DNA of 64,000 nt. Source: Euclidia mi. Lineage: Eukaryota; Arthropoda; Insecta; Lepidoptera; Erebidae. The notes below the pieces were generated by a model. That model was not told where the DNA came from and ran no database searches. It saw nothing but the letters and a program-made list of their open reading frames with translations. Location of the stretch: NCBI GenBank assembly GCA_944739405.2, contig OX123186.2, positions 14,873,552-14,937,551 on the forward strand, written 5' to 3'. Below are positions 23,004 to 33,898 of the stretch, piece by piece. The translations under genes were made by a program, and so were the position numbers. The number at the start of each line of letters is the position of its first letter. The stretch's first letter is position 1.

Positions 23004-23953
23004 TGCGTGCAGAGTATTTTCGTATTTATAAAAAAGTAATAAGGTGTGCTAAAAGATTACAGGCTAGTAAACAAATAAGTTCTGCTTCAAATAGTAGTAA
23101 AGCTATTTGGAAAATCTGACGGTAATAATATAATATTAAAATTAGATAACCATATAATTGATACCCCTTCTGATGTTGTTAGTATTTTATCAAACCAGTT
23201 TGAAAATAACACATCCCTGCAGCTCTGTAATTTAAAACTGGCTGAGGAATATCTCACTCACAATACTATTAGAGTACAAAATAGTATGATCTTTGAACCA
23301 GTCACTTCAATTGAGATATCGCACCTTTACAATTGAAGTGGCTTAACTCAAAAATTTAGGAAAATGAGTTTAATACACCGAACGATTTGTAAACACGTAT
23401 TCTATCGGTTTATTAAAATTAAACCGACGCTTTTGGGCCGGAAAAGGACAAACATACTATTTCTGTCTCTTTTAAATCACGCCATACCCGCGCGTCCCTT
23501 AGTATTAAAGAACCCGTTTCAGTGTTGCGACGATAGTGCTAAACGTTGTGTGTCGCGCGAGCGCTCCGTAAGCGACGTAAACCGTATTCCGCCGTTTTAA
23601 TTCTAAACTTATGGTAAGTTATTTGATCAGTATTTAATTTTGTAATGACATTTTATTGGTTTAGGTCGTTTCAATACTAAATAATATAATATTGTGGTGA
23701 CGTATTTGTACTGCCGTCATTTTTTTTATTAAACATTGCATGAATTGTGGAGCCAAATTTTATATTATAGCATTACGTTACTAACAGATTTTGTGACTAC
23801 GGAGACTTAAACGTAAATATGTTTATTCTTTAATTAATTCTAACCCGCTTTGTGAGTTTATAATTATATTGTCTTTTTATTTCAGATCAAGTTAGAGGTT
23901 AAAAGAAGAGCAGATCACATTTTTCAATTATTGAATATCCGTAATGAAAATAC

Positions 23954-24105
23954 TAGCCTTGGTTGGCAACCTGTCTAGGAGAAGGAAAACGCCGAAATTT
24001 AACCGAACGTTCGGGGGTTGGGTCTCGTTAGCCTTGGTTGGCATTGTTGGCAACCTGTCTAGGAGAAGGAAAACTTCGAAATTAAACCAACTTTAAGGGA
24101 GCATA
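23954..24105 (+). repeat. 75-bp tandem repeat in captured non-LTR 5' region
   Basis: TAGCCTTGGTTGGCAACCTG starts at 23954. A second copy starts at 24029 with a TTGTTGGC insertion. Both contain CTGTCTAGGAGAAGGAAAAC. Tandem 5' units occur as promoters in some non-LTR elements; that role here is inferred. Confidence 0.6.
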
Positions 24106-25881
24106 CGAGACACAAAACCCCGATCTAAGGTGTGAAGTTGTGAACCGCCTCGTGCCGAGGGATTTGTGGCAACAGGGCAAGATCGTAAACGGAGGGTGCA
24201 TGTGTTGGTGGTCCACGGCACAGCTGTGATTCCACCTTACTCCCGTAAAGGGCTCTGCGGGGAGGGACAGTCTAGATCCCTAAATCTCGTGGGAACGCTA
24301 TGGGAACAAAAACTACTTCTCCATACGGCGGCAACGCGGTTTGTCGTTCCCCGCGAGGGCGAAAAGCGACCTACGGAAAGCTGTTTTGCAACGTTGAATA
24401 TTGGAGGAGGGATGGACGGTAAATTGGATGAAGTATATCAGATGATGGATGATAGAAAGATTATTCTGTGCGTGAATGAAACAAAAAGGAAGGGTTGTGA
24501 CACTACCAAGCACGGTGCATACACGGCGTATTGGTCTGGGGTAGACAGTACCACCAGAGCCTGCAAGGGAGTTGGTATAATACTGTCTGCGCGAATGAAT
24601 GAGTGCGTAAAAGAGTTTGAATGTGTAATGCTAGGCTAATATGGATGAGAATGAAAGTAGAACCTACTCGTGTCCTTAGAGGTTTACGCCCCGGTCAATA
24701 TAGTAAAGAGCATGTGACAACAAGAACAAGACGAAAGGCAGGAGTTTTAGGAGAGTTTAAGAGAGATTTTGAGGAACTGTAAGGATAACGAAAGACTAAT
24801 CTTGTTAGGCGATTTCAATGGATGGGTGGGAGTATAGCGAGATGGGTTTGAAAGGGTTTTAGGTGAATAAGGTGTTGAGAGTGTGAATGAAAATGGCAAA
24901 GTACTGCTCGAGGTTTGTTTGCAGTGGAGCCTTTGTGTGACAAGCACCATGTTTGATCACAAAAGGGCTACATATGTGTACACGTGAGGCGAAAAATGTT
25001 AGAAGAAGTATGATTGATTTTGTAATAGTAGATGACCAATTGAGAAAGAATGTGATAGATACGAGGGTGTACTGGGGGATTGGCATCCATACAGACCACT
25101 TTTTGGTGTTAAGCCAGATAAAAGGGCTCTTTAAACGATGGCGACACCGAAAATACAATCAAGAGAGTCTTGGAAAGAATAAAAGTTGAAAACATACAAG
25201 AGAAAGATGTGAAAGATGTATATAAACGAAGATTAATAGCAAGATTTGAGAGGTTCGATTGCATCAATGATATGGAAGAATTATGGCAGCAGAAATATGA
25301 AGTGTGATCAAGAGAAAGAAAATACGAATGACTATGAATACATGGTGGGAAAAGGATGTGCAATCACCAGTGTCAGAGAAGAAGAAAGCTTGGTTAGATT
25401 GGTTGGCTGCTAGAGCAAATGAAAGAATGGGAAAAGCAACGAGTGAGTACATAGATGAAGCTAGAAAAGAGTTTATTAGATCAAAAAAAATTGTGAAAGA
25501 GATGGTTAAAAAGAAGAAAGAGGAAAGAAATATGATTTTTTTCGAGGAAGAACACACTCTTCGGAATACACATCGATCAGAGACATGAATGGGAAGATAC
25601 TGAATGGTTTATCGTGAGTGATGAAGAGATGGAAAGAGTATTTTGAAGGATTATTTGAAAGAACGGCGATAGAGACACCTACTACTGAAATGTATGGTAA
25701 TGACAGCAATGGTGAAAGCGATATTGACATGGATGAGATTTTGAAGGCACTGGGAAGTATGGAATTAGGTAAGGCTGCAGGATATGATAAGATTACAGTC
25801 AAAATGCTGAAGGCTGGACAGACACTATCAAAAGCTTATTGTAATAAAATAGAGCTGGCAGAAAATAAAAAAAAGATTTGA
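24100..25881 (+). pseudogene. Non-LTR C fragment: endonuclease and start of RT, 3' part missing
   Basis: From about 24379, CFATLNIGGGMDGKLDEV and IILCVNETKRKG (Asn and Glu positions) begin an APE-type endonuclease of the CFDP2/RTE-like kind. LILLGDFNGWVG is at 24801-24836. SMIDFVIVDDQLRKNVIDT (about 25005-25065) and GIHTDHFLV (about 25085) end it. A basic linker (25304-25588) leads to a KRWKEYFEGLFE block, GKAAGYDKITVKMLKAG (about 25765-25815), and then the sequence stops before RT motif A. Several frame breaks lie at 24640-25300. This is a 3' truncation, unlike normal retrotransposition. Confidence 0.78.
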
Positions 25882-26593
25882 ATTACCCTACAGGAACTAA
25901 AGTAATTCCTAGTACATACGCCTGGTTCCATGACATGGTTTTGTAATTTGTTACTACCTATTATTCTATGTATTCAACGATTAATTGTTATATATAGTTA
26001 TATTTATTTTGTAATAAGTATTAGTTAGGCTAAAATATATAATATCTTTTAGTAAAGACGATTACCTGATATTGGTAGATGTTGATTGCGGTGAGTGTGT
26101 AATGATGATGATGCAAAATATCAAAATAAACGATTATGAAAGCATGATATGTTTTTCACTTTCCTTTAATTTAGCAAATTATCAACAATTAAACTAGCAT
26201 ATTATTCAATTAGGCATATTGCATAAAACAAAACTTTATAAATTAATCGCCTCTTTTTTAAATGGTCTGTTTTTTTATTGGTGTTCTTTAGAAATAAATA
26301 GACTTAAAGTAAAATAAGCCAAAAACAAATTAATAATTTTCGCTAAATAAGTGACACATTTTTTTTAATAATTAATTAACCATTATGTTTAATTAATTAT
26401 AGCTATAATTTAGCAAATAATCTTTAAAACAATTCCTACTCTAAGGCTTAAAAGTAAAATGATGACATCAAATTGGTTTCTGCAAGTATTATAATCCAAT
26501 AACTAAAAAAAGATCAATTCTTCGAATACATTTTTGGCGTTTACCAAAAAATACCAATTTTTGAATTAGGTCAGTACAATTCTAAAGGTGCGA

Positions 26594-27493
26594 TATTTAA
26601 ACTTGTTAGTAGCATGGAGGGAAAAAACTCTTTTGGTCATGATGAACTACCACTCGTAGTGTTTAAAGATAATATTGATATTCTTGCAACCCCAATTGCA
26701 AATTTGTTCAATGAGTGCGTCAGCCAAGGCATTTTTTCCGAATCAATTAAAAATAGCCAGGATAATTCCTATTTTTAAGAAAGGATCTAAGACAGACCCT
26801 GGCAATTGCAGGCCTATATCCTTGTTGCCAGTACTGTCAAAAATATTTGAAAAGATATTAAAAACAAGAGTTGTTAGATACCTACATTCTGAGAAAGTTA
26901 TTGACTGCCAGCAATTTGGTTATCAGAAATGCGTAGGTACCCTTGAAGCTATAGACTCATTAATTGACTCGGTTATACTTAATCTCAATAATAGACTCAA
27001 AGTAGCGGGCCTATTTCTAGACTTAAGCTCTGCTTTTGACAACGTAGATCATAATATTTTTATTATGAAACTAGAGCATTATGGCATTAGGGATAATTTA
27101 CTTAACCTGTTTCGTTCGTATTTGCATAATAAGAAACAGTATGTGGAATTAAGATCTGTGGTTGAAAAGCAAGAAACTTCTTTTAAGTCCAGCTTAGTTA
27201 CAATAAAAAAAGGCGTGCCGCAAGGTTCTGTTTTAGGACCTATCTTTTTTATTTTATTCATTAATGATTTGCCTGCATTTGTTCATAACATCATGCCAGA
27301 TATAAAACTCGTTCTTTTTGCGGACGACATTAGTGCCGTTATAGCCAGTAATAATGTACAAGATCTGGAAAACAAAATAAAACAACTTTTATTTATTTTT
27401 GAAAAGTGGTTTACAGCCAATAATATTACGATAAATATAAAAAAACTAAGTGTATGTTGTTTAAAACCACTGCAAGACAAAATGAAACGTTGA
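26594..27493 (+). pseudogene. Non-LTR B reverse transcriptase
   Basis: From 26594 the product continues EIFKLVSSMEGKNSFGHDE, the linker that precedes RT. A T6 run at about 26736-26741 shifts the frame; with T5 the product would read on as KIARIIPIF. Motifs: NCRPISLLPVLSKIFEKIL, LFLDLSSAFDNVDH (A), GVPQGSVLGPIFFILFIND (B) and LVLFADDISAVIA (C, about 27310-27345). Near the end of this frame an A7 run (about 27440) displaces the NIKKTK-type block, so the last ~20 residues are not native. The remainder is in the next entry. Confidence 0.87.
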
Positions 27494-28097
27494 AGTTGGT
27501 GTCTATGCAAAACAAAGTTGACTTGGTGGAGAGTTTTAAATTCTTAGGAGTAAAAATAGATTGTTTGCTGAATTGGAAGTACGAACTTACAGTTATCACA
27601 AATACACTGAGTTGTGGTTGTTACGGGTTATGAACTTTAAGAGACGAACTAACTGGTTCAAGTTCTGGGGTAATAGTTTTATGTATAACATGTCTGCAGC
27701 ATTTGTGATGCAAAAAAGGGCAATACGAACTATGCTTCGATTGAAACAAATTGAGTCATGTAAAGATCACTTCATTCCACTTAAAATTCTTACAGCACCC
27801 TGTCTTTATCTTGTATTACTAGGCCATTTAGTTAAGAACCTTCATAAGTTTGAGACACCAGAGGAGAGAAAAACAAAATTACTAACAAGAAGGAAGGATT
27901 TAGCTTACACTATTCAGTACAGATTAAATATAGTCAAGAACTGCTCTCGGGTGCAATCAATTCTTTTATTTAATAAGTTGCCTATAGAAATCAAAACTAT
28001 ACTGAATTATAATATCATTAAAACCAAATTGAAAACCTATTTATTACAGAAGTGCTATTACAGTGTGGACGAGTACATCAAAGACAAACCCCATTGA
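27494..28097 (+). pseudogene. Non-LTR B ORF C-terminal region
   Basis: The frame from about 27690 reads VMQKRAIRTMLRLKQIESCK, a C-terminal block common to CR1/Jockey-type ORF2 proteins, and ends YYSVDEYIKDKPH at 28097. The 27494-27690 part has the thumb segment SFKFLGVKIDCLLNWKYEL in a different frame, and carries a deletion of the region just before QKRAIR. This is a decayed C-terminus, not a separate gene. Confidence 0.75.
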
Positions 28098-28466
28098 CAT
28101 TATATTTTACAATTTTGTTTTGCTTAATTTTATTGTATTTTCGTTTTTCATGACATTCAAGCTCAATATATTTATAATTAGGTGTGTTTAGTATTTTAAG
28201 TTGACATTTTTTTTTTCGTAATAATATAAATTATTGGATTTTGTATTAGTAATTGACATAACTTTTTATTATTAATTGACATAACAATTTTTTTTTATTC
28301 GCCCATTTGACATTATATTAATATTCACGTATTGCAAATAATAAATACTTACACTTTGATAATCCACAAATTTATATTACTGTTGTTTATATTTAACGAT
28401 ATTGTGTAATTTTGTTTATATTTAAATGTTCAACACAAATTAATTTTGTTAAGAATAAATGAATAA
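28098..28466 (+). other. Non-LTR B 3' UTR with repeated TGACATT and tail
   Basis: It carries at least four TGACATT and two TGACATA heptamers at irregular spacing. The 3' UTR of element E (56349-56630) has the same feature with more copies. The tail is a degenerate AATA/AATG repeat rather than pure A. Confidence 0.6.
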
Positions 28467-28912
28467 ATAAACTCAATCACGAAATCATACTCTTCTAAAA
28501 GCAAACGAAATTTTGTCAATCGGCTTGAAGGATTGTTCATATTGAATAAATATATTAATGGTCGATGATCTGAAAAGATTTTAAAGCTTTTTCCATATAA
28601 ATAAGGGCGGAAATATTTAATGGACCAAACAATAGCTAGCATTTCTTTTTCTATGGTTGGATAGTTTAATTCAGCTTTATTTAGACTACAACTTGTGTAC
28701 GCCACTGGGCGATCATCACCATTACATAAAACCGAACCTATTGCGGTACCTGATGCGTCGGTGTACAGTTGAAATTAATTGTCTGCCGAAAAATTTGGAT
28801 ACTGCAATAAAGGAGGAGAAACTAAGCTATTTTTTAATAGTTCAAATGACTTGGCACATTCATGTGTCCAAATAAATTCGGCGTTTTTTCTTAATATCTT
28901 ATTTAAAGGAAT
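28467..28912 (-). pseudogene. Gypsy RNase H, N-terminal part
   Basis: After the RT stop the product continues in a second frame, with a tether (EFIWTHECAKSFELLK) and then LYTDASGTAIGSVL (catalytic Asp, about 28750). It then runs VAYTSCSLNKAELNYPTIEKEMLAIVW (Glu) and IFSDHRPLIYLF (Asp) in frame to 28467. It stops inside the final EEYDFVIEF block, where non-LTR element B is inserted. The matching end (KGKDNVAADTLSRM) lies 5.46 kb away at about 22960-23003. Confidence 0.85.
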
Positions 28913-28914
28913 CA

Positions 28915-29898
28915 CTATTTCAAATTTGGTATAAAACGGCGATAATAGTTAGAAAAAGCTACAAATCGTCTCACGTCATCAGCATTTTTCGGTATGGGAT
29001 AATTTTCTATGACTTTAATTTTTGCTGGGTCGGGTTTTACTCCATCTGCACTAACTACATGCCCTAAATACAATAACTCTTTAACCAAAAATTTACACTT
29101 ACTGGGATTCAATTTTAAATTAACCTGCCGCAATCTAGATAAAATATTAATCAAATTTTTGGTATGGCTTTCTAAATTTCGTCCAATACATACTAAATCG
29201 TCCATGTACAAAAGACATTTATCATAAATTAAACCTGATAACGCTATAGACATTGCCCGTGAAAATGCGCTGGGACTTGTTTGAAGACCCATTGGAACCC
29301 TTTTCATTTGATATTGCCTATCAAATGTAAAGGCAGTGCATTTTCTGCTATTTGGTTTTAATTCGAATTGATAGTAACTATTTTGAAGGTCAAGGTGACT
29401 GAAATAAATTGCGCCTGATAATGAATCTAGAATTTCTACTATGTTAGGGAGAGGGAAATGATCATCTGCAATATTTTCGTTTAGTTTTCGGTAATCTACT
29501 ACGAGCCTGTATTTTTTGTCTTTTGAATCTGATTTTTTCGGAACCAAAAGTATAGGACTAGACCACTCGCTTGTAGTTTCCTCAATGATGTCGTCTTCTA
29601 ACATTTTCCTAATTTGTTTTTGAATTTCACCCTTCTGAGACCTTGGCAATCGATATTGTTTTTTATAAACGGGCACCGTGTTAGGAGGTATCAATATTAT
29701 AGACTGTCGATATATGTTACTAGTAGACAACCTATCTCCTTCTAAATGAAAAACATCAGCGAATTTAGCACATATTTTTTCAATTTCTAACTGTTCTTTC
29801 TTGTTTAAATAGCTTAATTTTAACTCGTTAAATAACCTTTTCACTCTATCCGCATTTATCTCAGATTTTTCAAAAGAAAGTAATGAATAGTCCTTCAA
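28915..29898 (-). pseudogene. Gypsy reverse transcriptase
   Basis: An open frame of 327 codons. The RT domain runs YRLPRSQKGEIQKQIRKML, WSSPILLVPKKSD, YRLVVDYRKLNE, YFSHLDLQNSYYQ (motif A Asp), VPMGLQTSPSAFSRAM (motif B) and CLLYMDDLVCIG (motif C, about 29197-29232). LYLGHVVSADGVKPDP and YYRRFIPNL follow, leading to the RNase H connection. Upstream linkage to protease is broken at T6 (29925), where a seventh T would restore the frame. Downstream the frame is lost at about 28913. Catalytic residues are intact. Confidence 0.92.
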
Positions 29899-30006
29899 GT
29901 CTCCTACTAAAAAACCTCCTCTCGTGTATTTAATATTTGAATAGGAATTTTACCATTCTTAGGCTTTGCGATACATCCAGCCATGAAAACACCTTCACAT
30001 AATTGT

Positions 30007-30477
30007 TTAGGTAAGATTAAACATTTCGTTGCCATTATTGAATAAAGTTAAAATATCTAATTCTAAATTCAATTTAGCGTTATATTTTCTCAAAAAATCC
30101 AAACCTAAAATCCCATCACTCACGCAACATAAATCTCGGCAAACATGAAATCTATGTATAAATTTCACGTCTTTAAATGATAATCTTAAATTAACAAAAC
30201 CTACAGAGCAAAGTTCACCACATACTCCGTTTATTGTTACCTTCCGAATTTGGAATGGAATGTTATTTTGATGCGACGTCTCATATTTGATTGCGCTAAG
30301 TGACGCACCCGTATCAACTAACCAATTATATGACCTGTTACCAAGTGACAAAGGAATAGAATTATAATTGTTATAATGACAAATATTCGCATGATTATTC
30401 GCGTTGTTCACGAAAAAATTGGCTAGTGTTAGGTTCATTAGAGCTACTAGTACTGTCTTCTTGTGTTTTACGCACAC
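30007..30477 (-). pseudogene. Gypsy aspartic protease
   Basis: The active site is WLVDTGASLSAI (about 30290-30330), with the ILGLDFL block downstream (about 30090-30110), both standard for retropepsins. The enzyme would cut the Gag-Pol polyprotein. Its frame is +1 to gag and overlaps it by 83 nt. The handover is at TTTTTTC near 30412. With one T fewer, gag and protease would read as one frame, so programmed shifting and a homopolymer error are both possible. The frame is also broken after FN (about 30012), before the RT-linked segment. Confidence 0.8.
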
Positions 30478-31410
30478 TAATCGATGTTACATAGTTTCTT
30501 CCCCGATTACCACGAGCATAATTACTATGTATGTACATACCTCTAGAGCCACGATTACCTCGGTAGTAGCCGCCTCGCGACTGCCCACGCGCTTGAGTAG
30601 GGTGACCACGAGAACGGAACTGGCCGCGCTGATTGTTGTAGACACCGCCTGCCTGAAAATACCGTCCTCTAGATGAATATGTTGTATTGTTACGTGTATA
30701 TTCCCTGTTCGTCAATTTCATAATGCTCTCCTCTGGACACGTAGATGTCTCCTCGTCAGCCGCACCTCGAATAGCATCCTTCAATGTATCATAATTTCTG
30801 GCGGAAATAATAGTGCTTATGTGCCTATTTCGCAACCCGGTGGCAAATCGTTTTAAGGCCATTTTTTCATTCAACGGCTTAAGTACGCTATACTTATTTG
30901 TATCACCATCAGCCTGCGAAATAGTAAGGTCAACAAATAAGTTTTCAATTTGCTTACCATAGTCCTCGATGTACCGCTGATTTTGTTTACACCGCATCAG
31001 TTGTTCTTGTAAGGCTGTGAAAGACTTTTTGGATATTAAATATTTTTTCATATCATCAACAAGGAGTTGCTCTGTATCATAGTGCTGAGCTAAACGTAAC
31101 TTGGCGTTCTCAGATAATCTGGCTTTTAATATGAAATTGATAAGAATAGGTTTTGATTTTTCATCCAATAGAGAGCTATATAGTTCTATGGCAGATTTAC
31201 TGTTTTGTTACATTTTCCTTATCATCCATGACAGGCTGTAAAGAGACAGCCGTTTTCATACTAAACGACTCCATTGTATCTACCTCTAAGTTACAGAAAA
31301 TTTTAATATCTTCGAATACATTCTTAATCTGATCCGTACATTTATTTATCAAACTAAGTTCAGACTGACTAAATTTCTTTATCCTACTTTGTATATCTAA
31401 TAATTCTCTA
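30395..31410 (-). pseudogene. Gypsy gag, main part with RG-rich tail
   Basis: It continues gag from 31410 through helical, hydrophilic capsid-like sequence. A frame shift lies near 31198 (the frame to 31197 stops; reading continues from about 31190 in another frame). FILKARLSENAKLRLAQHY and LRNRHISTIISARNY at about 30800-31140 resemble Gypsy capsid. The C-terminus (about 30490-30690) is an RG/RGG-rich stretch (GQFRSRGHPTQARGQSRGG) rather than a CCHC zinc knuckle. It probably binds nucleic acid. Overlap with protease is described in the next entry. Confidence 0.75.
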
Positions 31411-31414
31411 TTAA

Positions 31415-33212
31415 CCCTTTCAGACCCGACGTCCACAATTGAGGACATAAAGTTTAAAAAATAATTCAAGACTAAATATTTCAAATTTACGGTTTCAGAC
31501 GGTTGTATTTGTTTGTGCACATAAATACGTTGTTGAAAAGGTACCGGTAACGCCATTTTTGATCACGCATTTACATTATTTTGACAAGTTTCGACCATTA
31601 CGGTGCAAAGTTTCAACACGTTCAGGTAAGCTGTGAATTTGATTTCTAAATTATTATGTTTTAGCTAATTATATGTTATGGAAAATGGTGTGTGTATAAA
31701 ACATAGTTTGGTCATGATGTCAAATGTATTTTTTGTGTCATTTGTGGTTTTTTTATACACGAAAACATGATTTTTATTTATGTCCGCAAATGTGCACAAT
31801 CGGATCAACTGATTAATTTACGAAATATTGCAATACTTATATGGTAGGTCAAAATGCATTACCTATTATTTGTAAATATATTTTTTGTGTATATTATATG
31901 TTCTTTTTTTACAGTTTATTTATACATACATAATATAAACTACAGGGTCCATCGAAATAGCCGAAATATTCTCGCCAGATGCTTTGGTTGCTTTAGAAGA
32001 TGACAACTGAAAATGAAGAAACACTGACGATGAAAATGAAGGTAATTATGACACAGTACGAGAACCAAGGCGTATTCGAATTGGTGCAGATGTAGTGCAC
32101 CAGAACCAACAGGACTCCTACCAGGCTGACTCCGAAGGCGATGGTACTCCATTTGAACCTGAAGCTGAGTCAGCAGTGCCAATTGATCATTCAGGTGCAA
32201 TCTTAGGACCGGTATTAGCATTGCCTGGAGGTATGTTTGAAAATCTTACACCTAAACAAGGAATTAGATGGAGACATAAAGAGCTACAAAATACAATATA
32301 TTGCGATTGGTTTCCACCAGTTACCATCGATCCTGTTGTGCCAACTACCAATCGATTTACGACAGGACATTTATAAAATCTAAGAAGTGGCCCGTTCGCA
32401 TAATTTTCCACGCATCCAACTTAGCACTAACTCAAGCTTTCCGTGATTATCAAAATGATAATGATTTACTTGGAATTCCGAAAACAAACAACTGGCTATG
32501 CTTCGTTTTCACCGCTAACTAGCTGAGGCTGTAGCTCTACAGAATAAAATTACAACAGCTAAAAGGGGACGTCCAAGTAGCAGTAGTCCTGCGCCACAAG
32601 TGGCCCTGAGGAAACCTGGAGAAATTCAACCTGCTACCGAAATAGCTCATGATGGTGTGGGTAATTTTCCTGCACATGATGATGGACATGGAACCCGTTG
32701 TAAAATGTTCGGCTGTAAAGGGAAATCTCGTAAAAAATGCATAAAATGCAAGGTGCACTTGTGCCCCACCAAAGATAAAAACTGTTTCCTAGCTTTCCAC
32801 ACATAAATGTGCTAAATTTTATTTAGATAGACTGATTATAATTACTTATTAGCTGATACACAGATGACTGATTATAATTACATGGTTCCTATTCAAATTG
32901 TAGAAGATATATTTTTTTGTTGAAAAGAACATTTAAGTATTAAATTTTTGTTATATTTTATCATTTTTTCAATAAATAATATAAATAATAAATAGTTTTA
33001 TTCTAAAATTTCAAATAACCTATATAACAGACATTCCATTATCAAATACGGATGTGCGCATTTGAGCGCATAAAGAAAAATCACTTTTTCTCGGAAAGTA
33101 AGATAGAATGATTTTTTTTAATATTTTACCCCGATTAGCTAAAGTATAATTAACCTGAAAAAAAAATTATTGCATCTATACTAGACAAAAAAATAATTCA
33201 GGTCTGAAAGGG
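31415..33212 (+). mobile_element. piggyBac-like DNA transposon, internally deleted
   Basis: The ends are CCCTTTCAGACC (31415) and GGTCTGAAAGGG (to 33212), an inverted pair flanked by TTAA on both sides (31411-31414 and 33213-33216), the piggyBac target. It holds a truncated transposase on the + strand. It interrupts the Gypsy gag, which is exactly restored by excision. Whether it can be moved in trans by a full transposase is not visible here. Confidence 0.88.
32000..32806 (+). pseudogene. piggyBac-like transposase remnant
   Basis: The N-terminal part (about 32000-32376) is acidic, then RWRHKELQ. The DDD catalytic core is missing: the sequence jumps from TTNRFTTGHL to KKWPVRIIFHASNLALTQAF (about 32385-32445), a block near the end of the piggyBac core. 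RGRPSSSSP follows, and then a Cys-rich C-terminal zinc domain (CKMFGCKGKSRKKCIKCKVH, about 32700-32760) ending KNCFLAFHT. That domain binds the transposon end. Stops at about 32007 and 32519 and frame changes are present. With no catalytic core it is dead, though a DNA-binding fragment could persist. Confidence 0.85.
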
Positions 33213-33352
33213 TTAAAGCTTTGTAAAATAATATTGGCCTCCTTATATTTCTTCGAACAAATAGGACCTTGACGGCGCTGTGGCCCTATTTTTACAGGGT
33301 ATGTCCATATTTCAAGCAAGCGACTATAATAATCTTCCAATTTTTCTGCCAT
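33213..33352 (-). pseudogene. Gypsy gag, N-terminal piece
   Basis: The gag start is taken as ATG 33352-33350 (MAEKLEDYYSRLLEIW). It is the first ATG after the leader ORF, and its frame joins exactly to the rest of gag across the TTAA of the piggyBac insertion: with one TTAA counted, QSFNREL reads without a shift. The upstream leader (33353-33580) carries CGTACCG repeats. Gag would build the particle and bind the RNA. Confidence 0.75.
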
Positions 33353-33580
33353 GAATACATATTGATAAATACGATTAATATATTTTTATACTTATTTGAT
33401 TAAAACTAAAGTCCTCTAAATAAGTCCATTATACTGTCGTACCGTACCGTTACCGTATCGTACCGCACTAAATATATATGCTGAATAGCACTATCACACA
33501 TGAACCTTTATATATTTTCCGTAACGCACATTTTTCGTTTAGCGAAATACCGACTGACACTTATTACCACCACCACGCTT

Positions 33581-33898
33581 TTACACTATTCTCTCGCCTT
33601 GCTGAATGTCCTTCGCATGGGCCGTACCATGGTTTTCGTATCGGCGCCGAAACCAACTGCTTGACCTACGCAGGTTATCCTCCTGAATCTCTCGTGGTAT
33701 CCACCGTTTGTGGCATCTGCCATACAGCCGAAGCGCAAAGTACAACAAAGCGATAGTCAGGATAAGACATATCACCCCCAGGATACAGGTGATGACACTC
33801 GTATGCTGTTACATTTGCTCCAATGATGAAGCGTTGGTACCACCGCTAGCGTTTTGTGCGATGATTACAGATTCCTCTTTGGACTGCTGTTTACCCAT
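33581..33898 (-). pseudogene. Small membrane-protein ORF in Gypsy 5' leader (one premature stop)
   Basis: A 105-codon frame starts at ATG 33898 and ends at 33581-33583. Its only defect is a TAA at codon 30 (33809-33811). The product starts MGKQQSKEE, very like the MGKQNSK start of myristoylated neurocalcin/hippocalcin. It then has a polar stretch (VIIAQNASGG), one hydrophobic span at about residues 35-56, and a basic, Arg-rich tail with CHKRW. I expect a lipid-anchored, single-pass membrane protein with its tail in the cytosol or at the particle face. It lies between PBS and gag, where Gypsy elements normally have only leader. I do not recognise its family. Confidence 0.6.

Larger units (their letters stand above)
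23319..26593. mobile_element. TIR element inside non-LTR B, carrying a captured non-LTR fragment
   Basis: The ends are imperfect inverted repeats of about 38 bp: left TCGCACCTTTACAATTG..., right ...CAATTCTAAAGGTGCGA. The flanks are compatible with a TA duplication (23317-23318, 26594-26595) or a 4-bp ATAT. Excision restores the reading IEIFKL in element B. No transposase is recognised. The middle (about 23950-25881) is the 5' part of a non-LTR element. The TA option would fit Tc1/mariner-type targets, but the superfamily is not determined. Confidence 0.72.
23004..28466 (+). mobile_element. Non-LTR retrotransposon B inside Gypsy RNase H
   Basis: It is 5'-truncated in the endonuclease-RT linker (23004-23318) and then split by a TIR element. 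It resumes at 26594 with RT, a C-terminal domain, a 3' UTR (28098-28440) and an AATAAATGAATAAATAA-type tail at 28449-28466. The Gypsy host reads FIYKGKDN when it is removed. No clear target duplication is visible, because the boundary bases are ambiguous A/T. It is related to element E at about 51.4-56.6 kb by its RT and by TGACATT-rich 3' UTRs. Confidence 0.82.
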
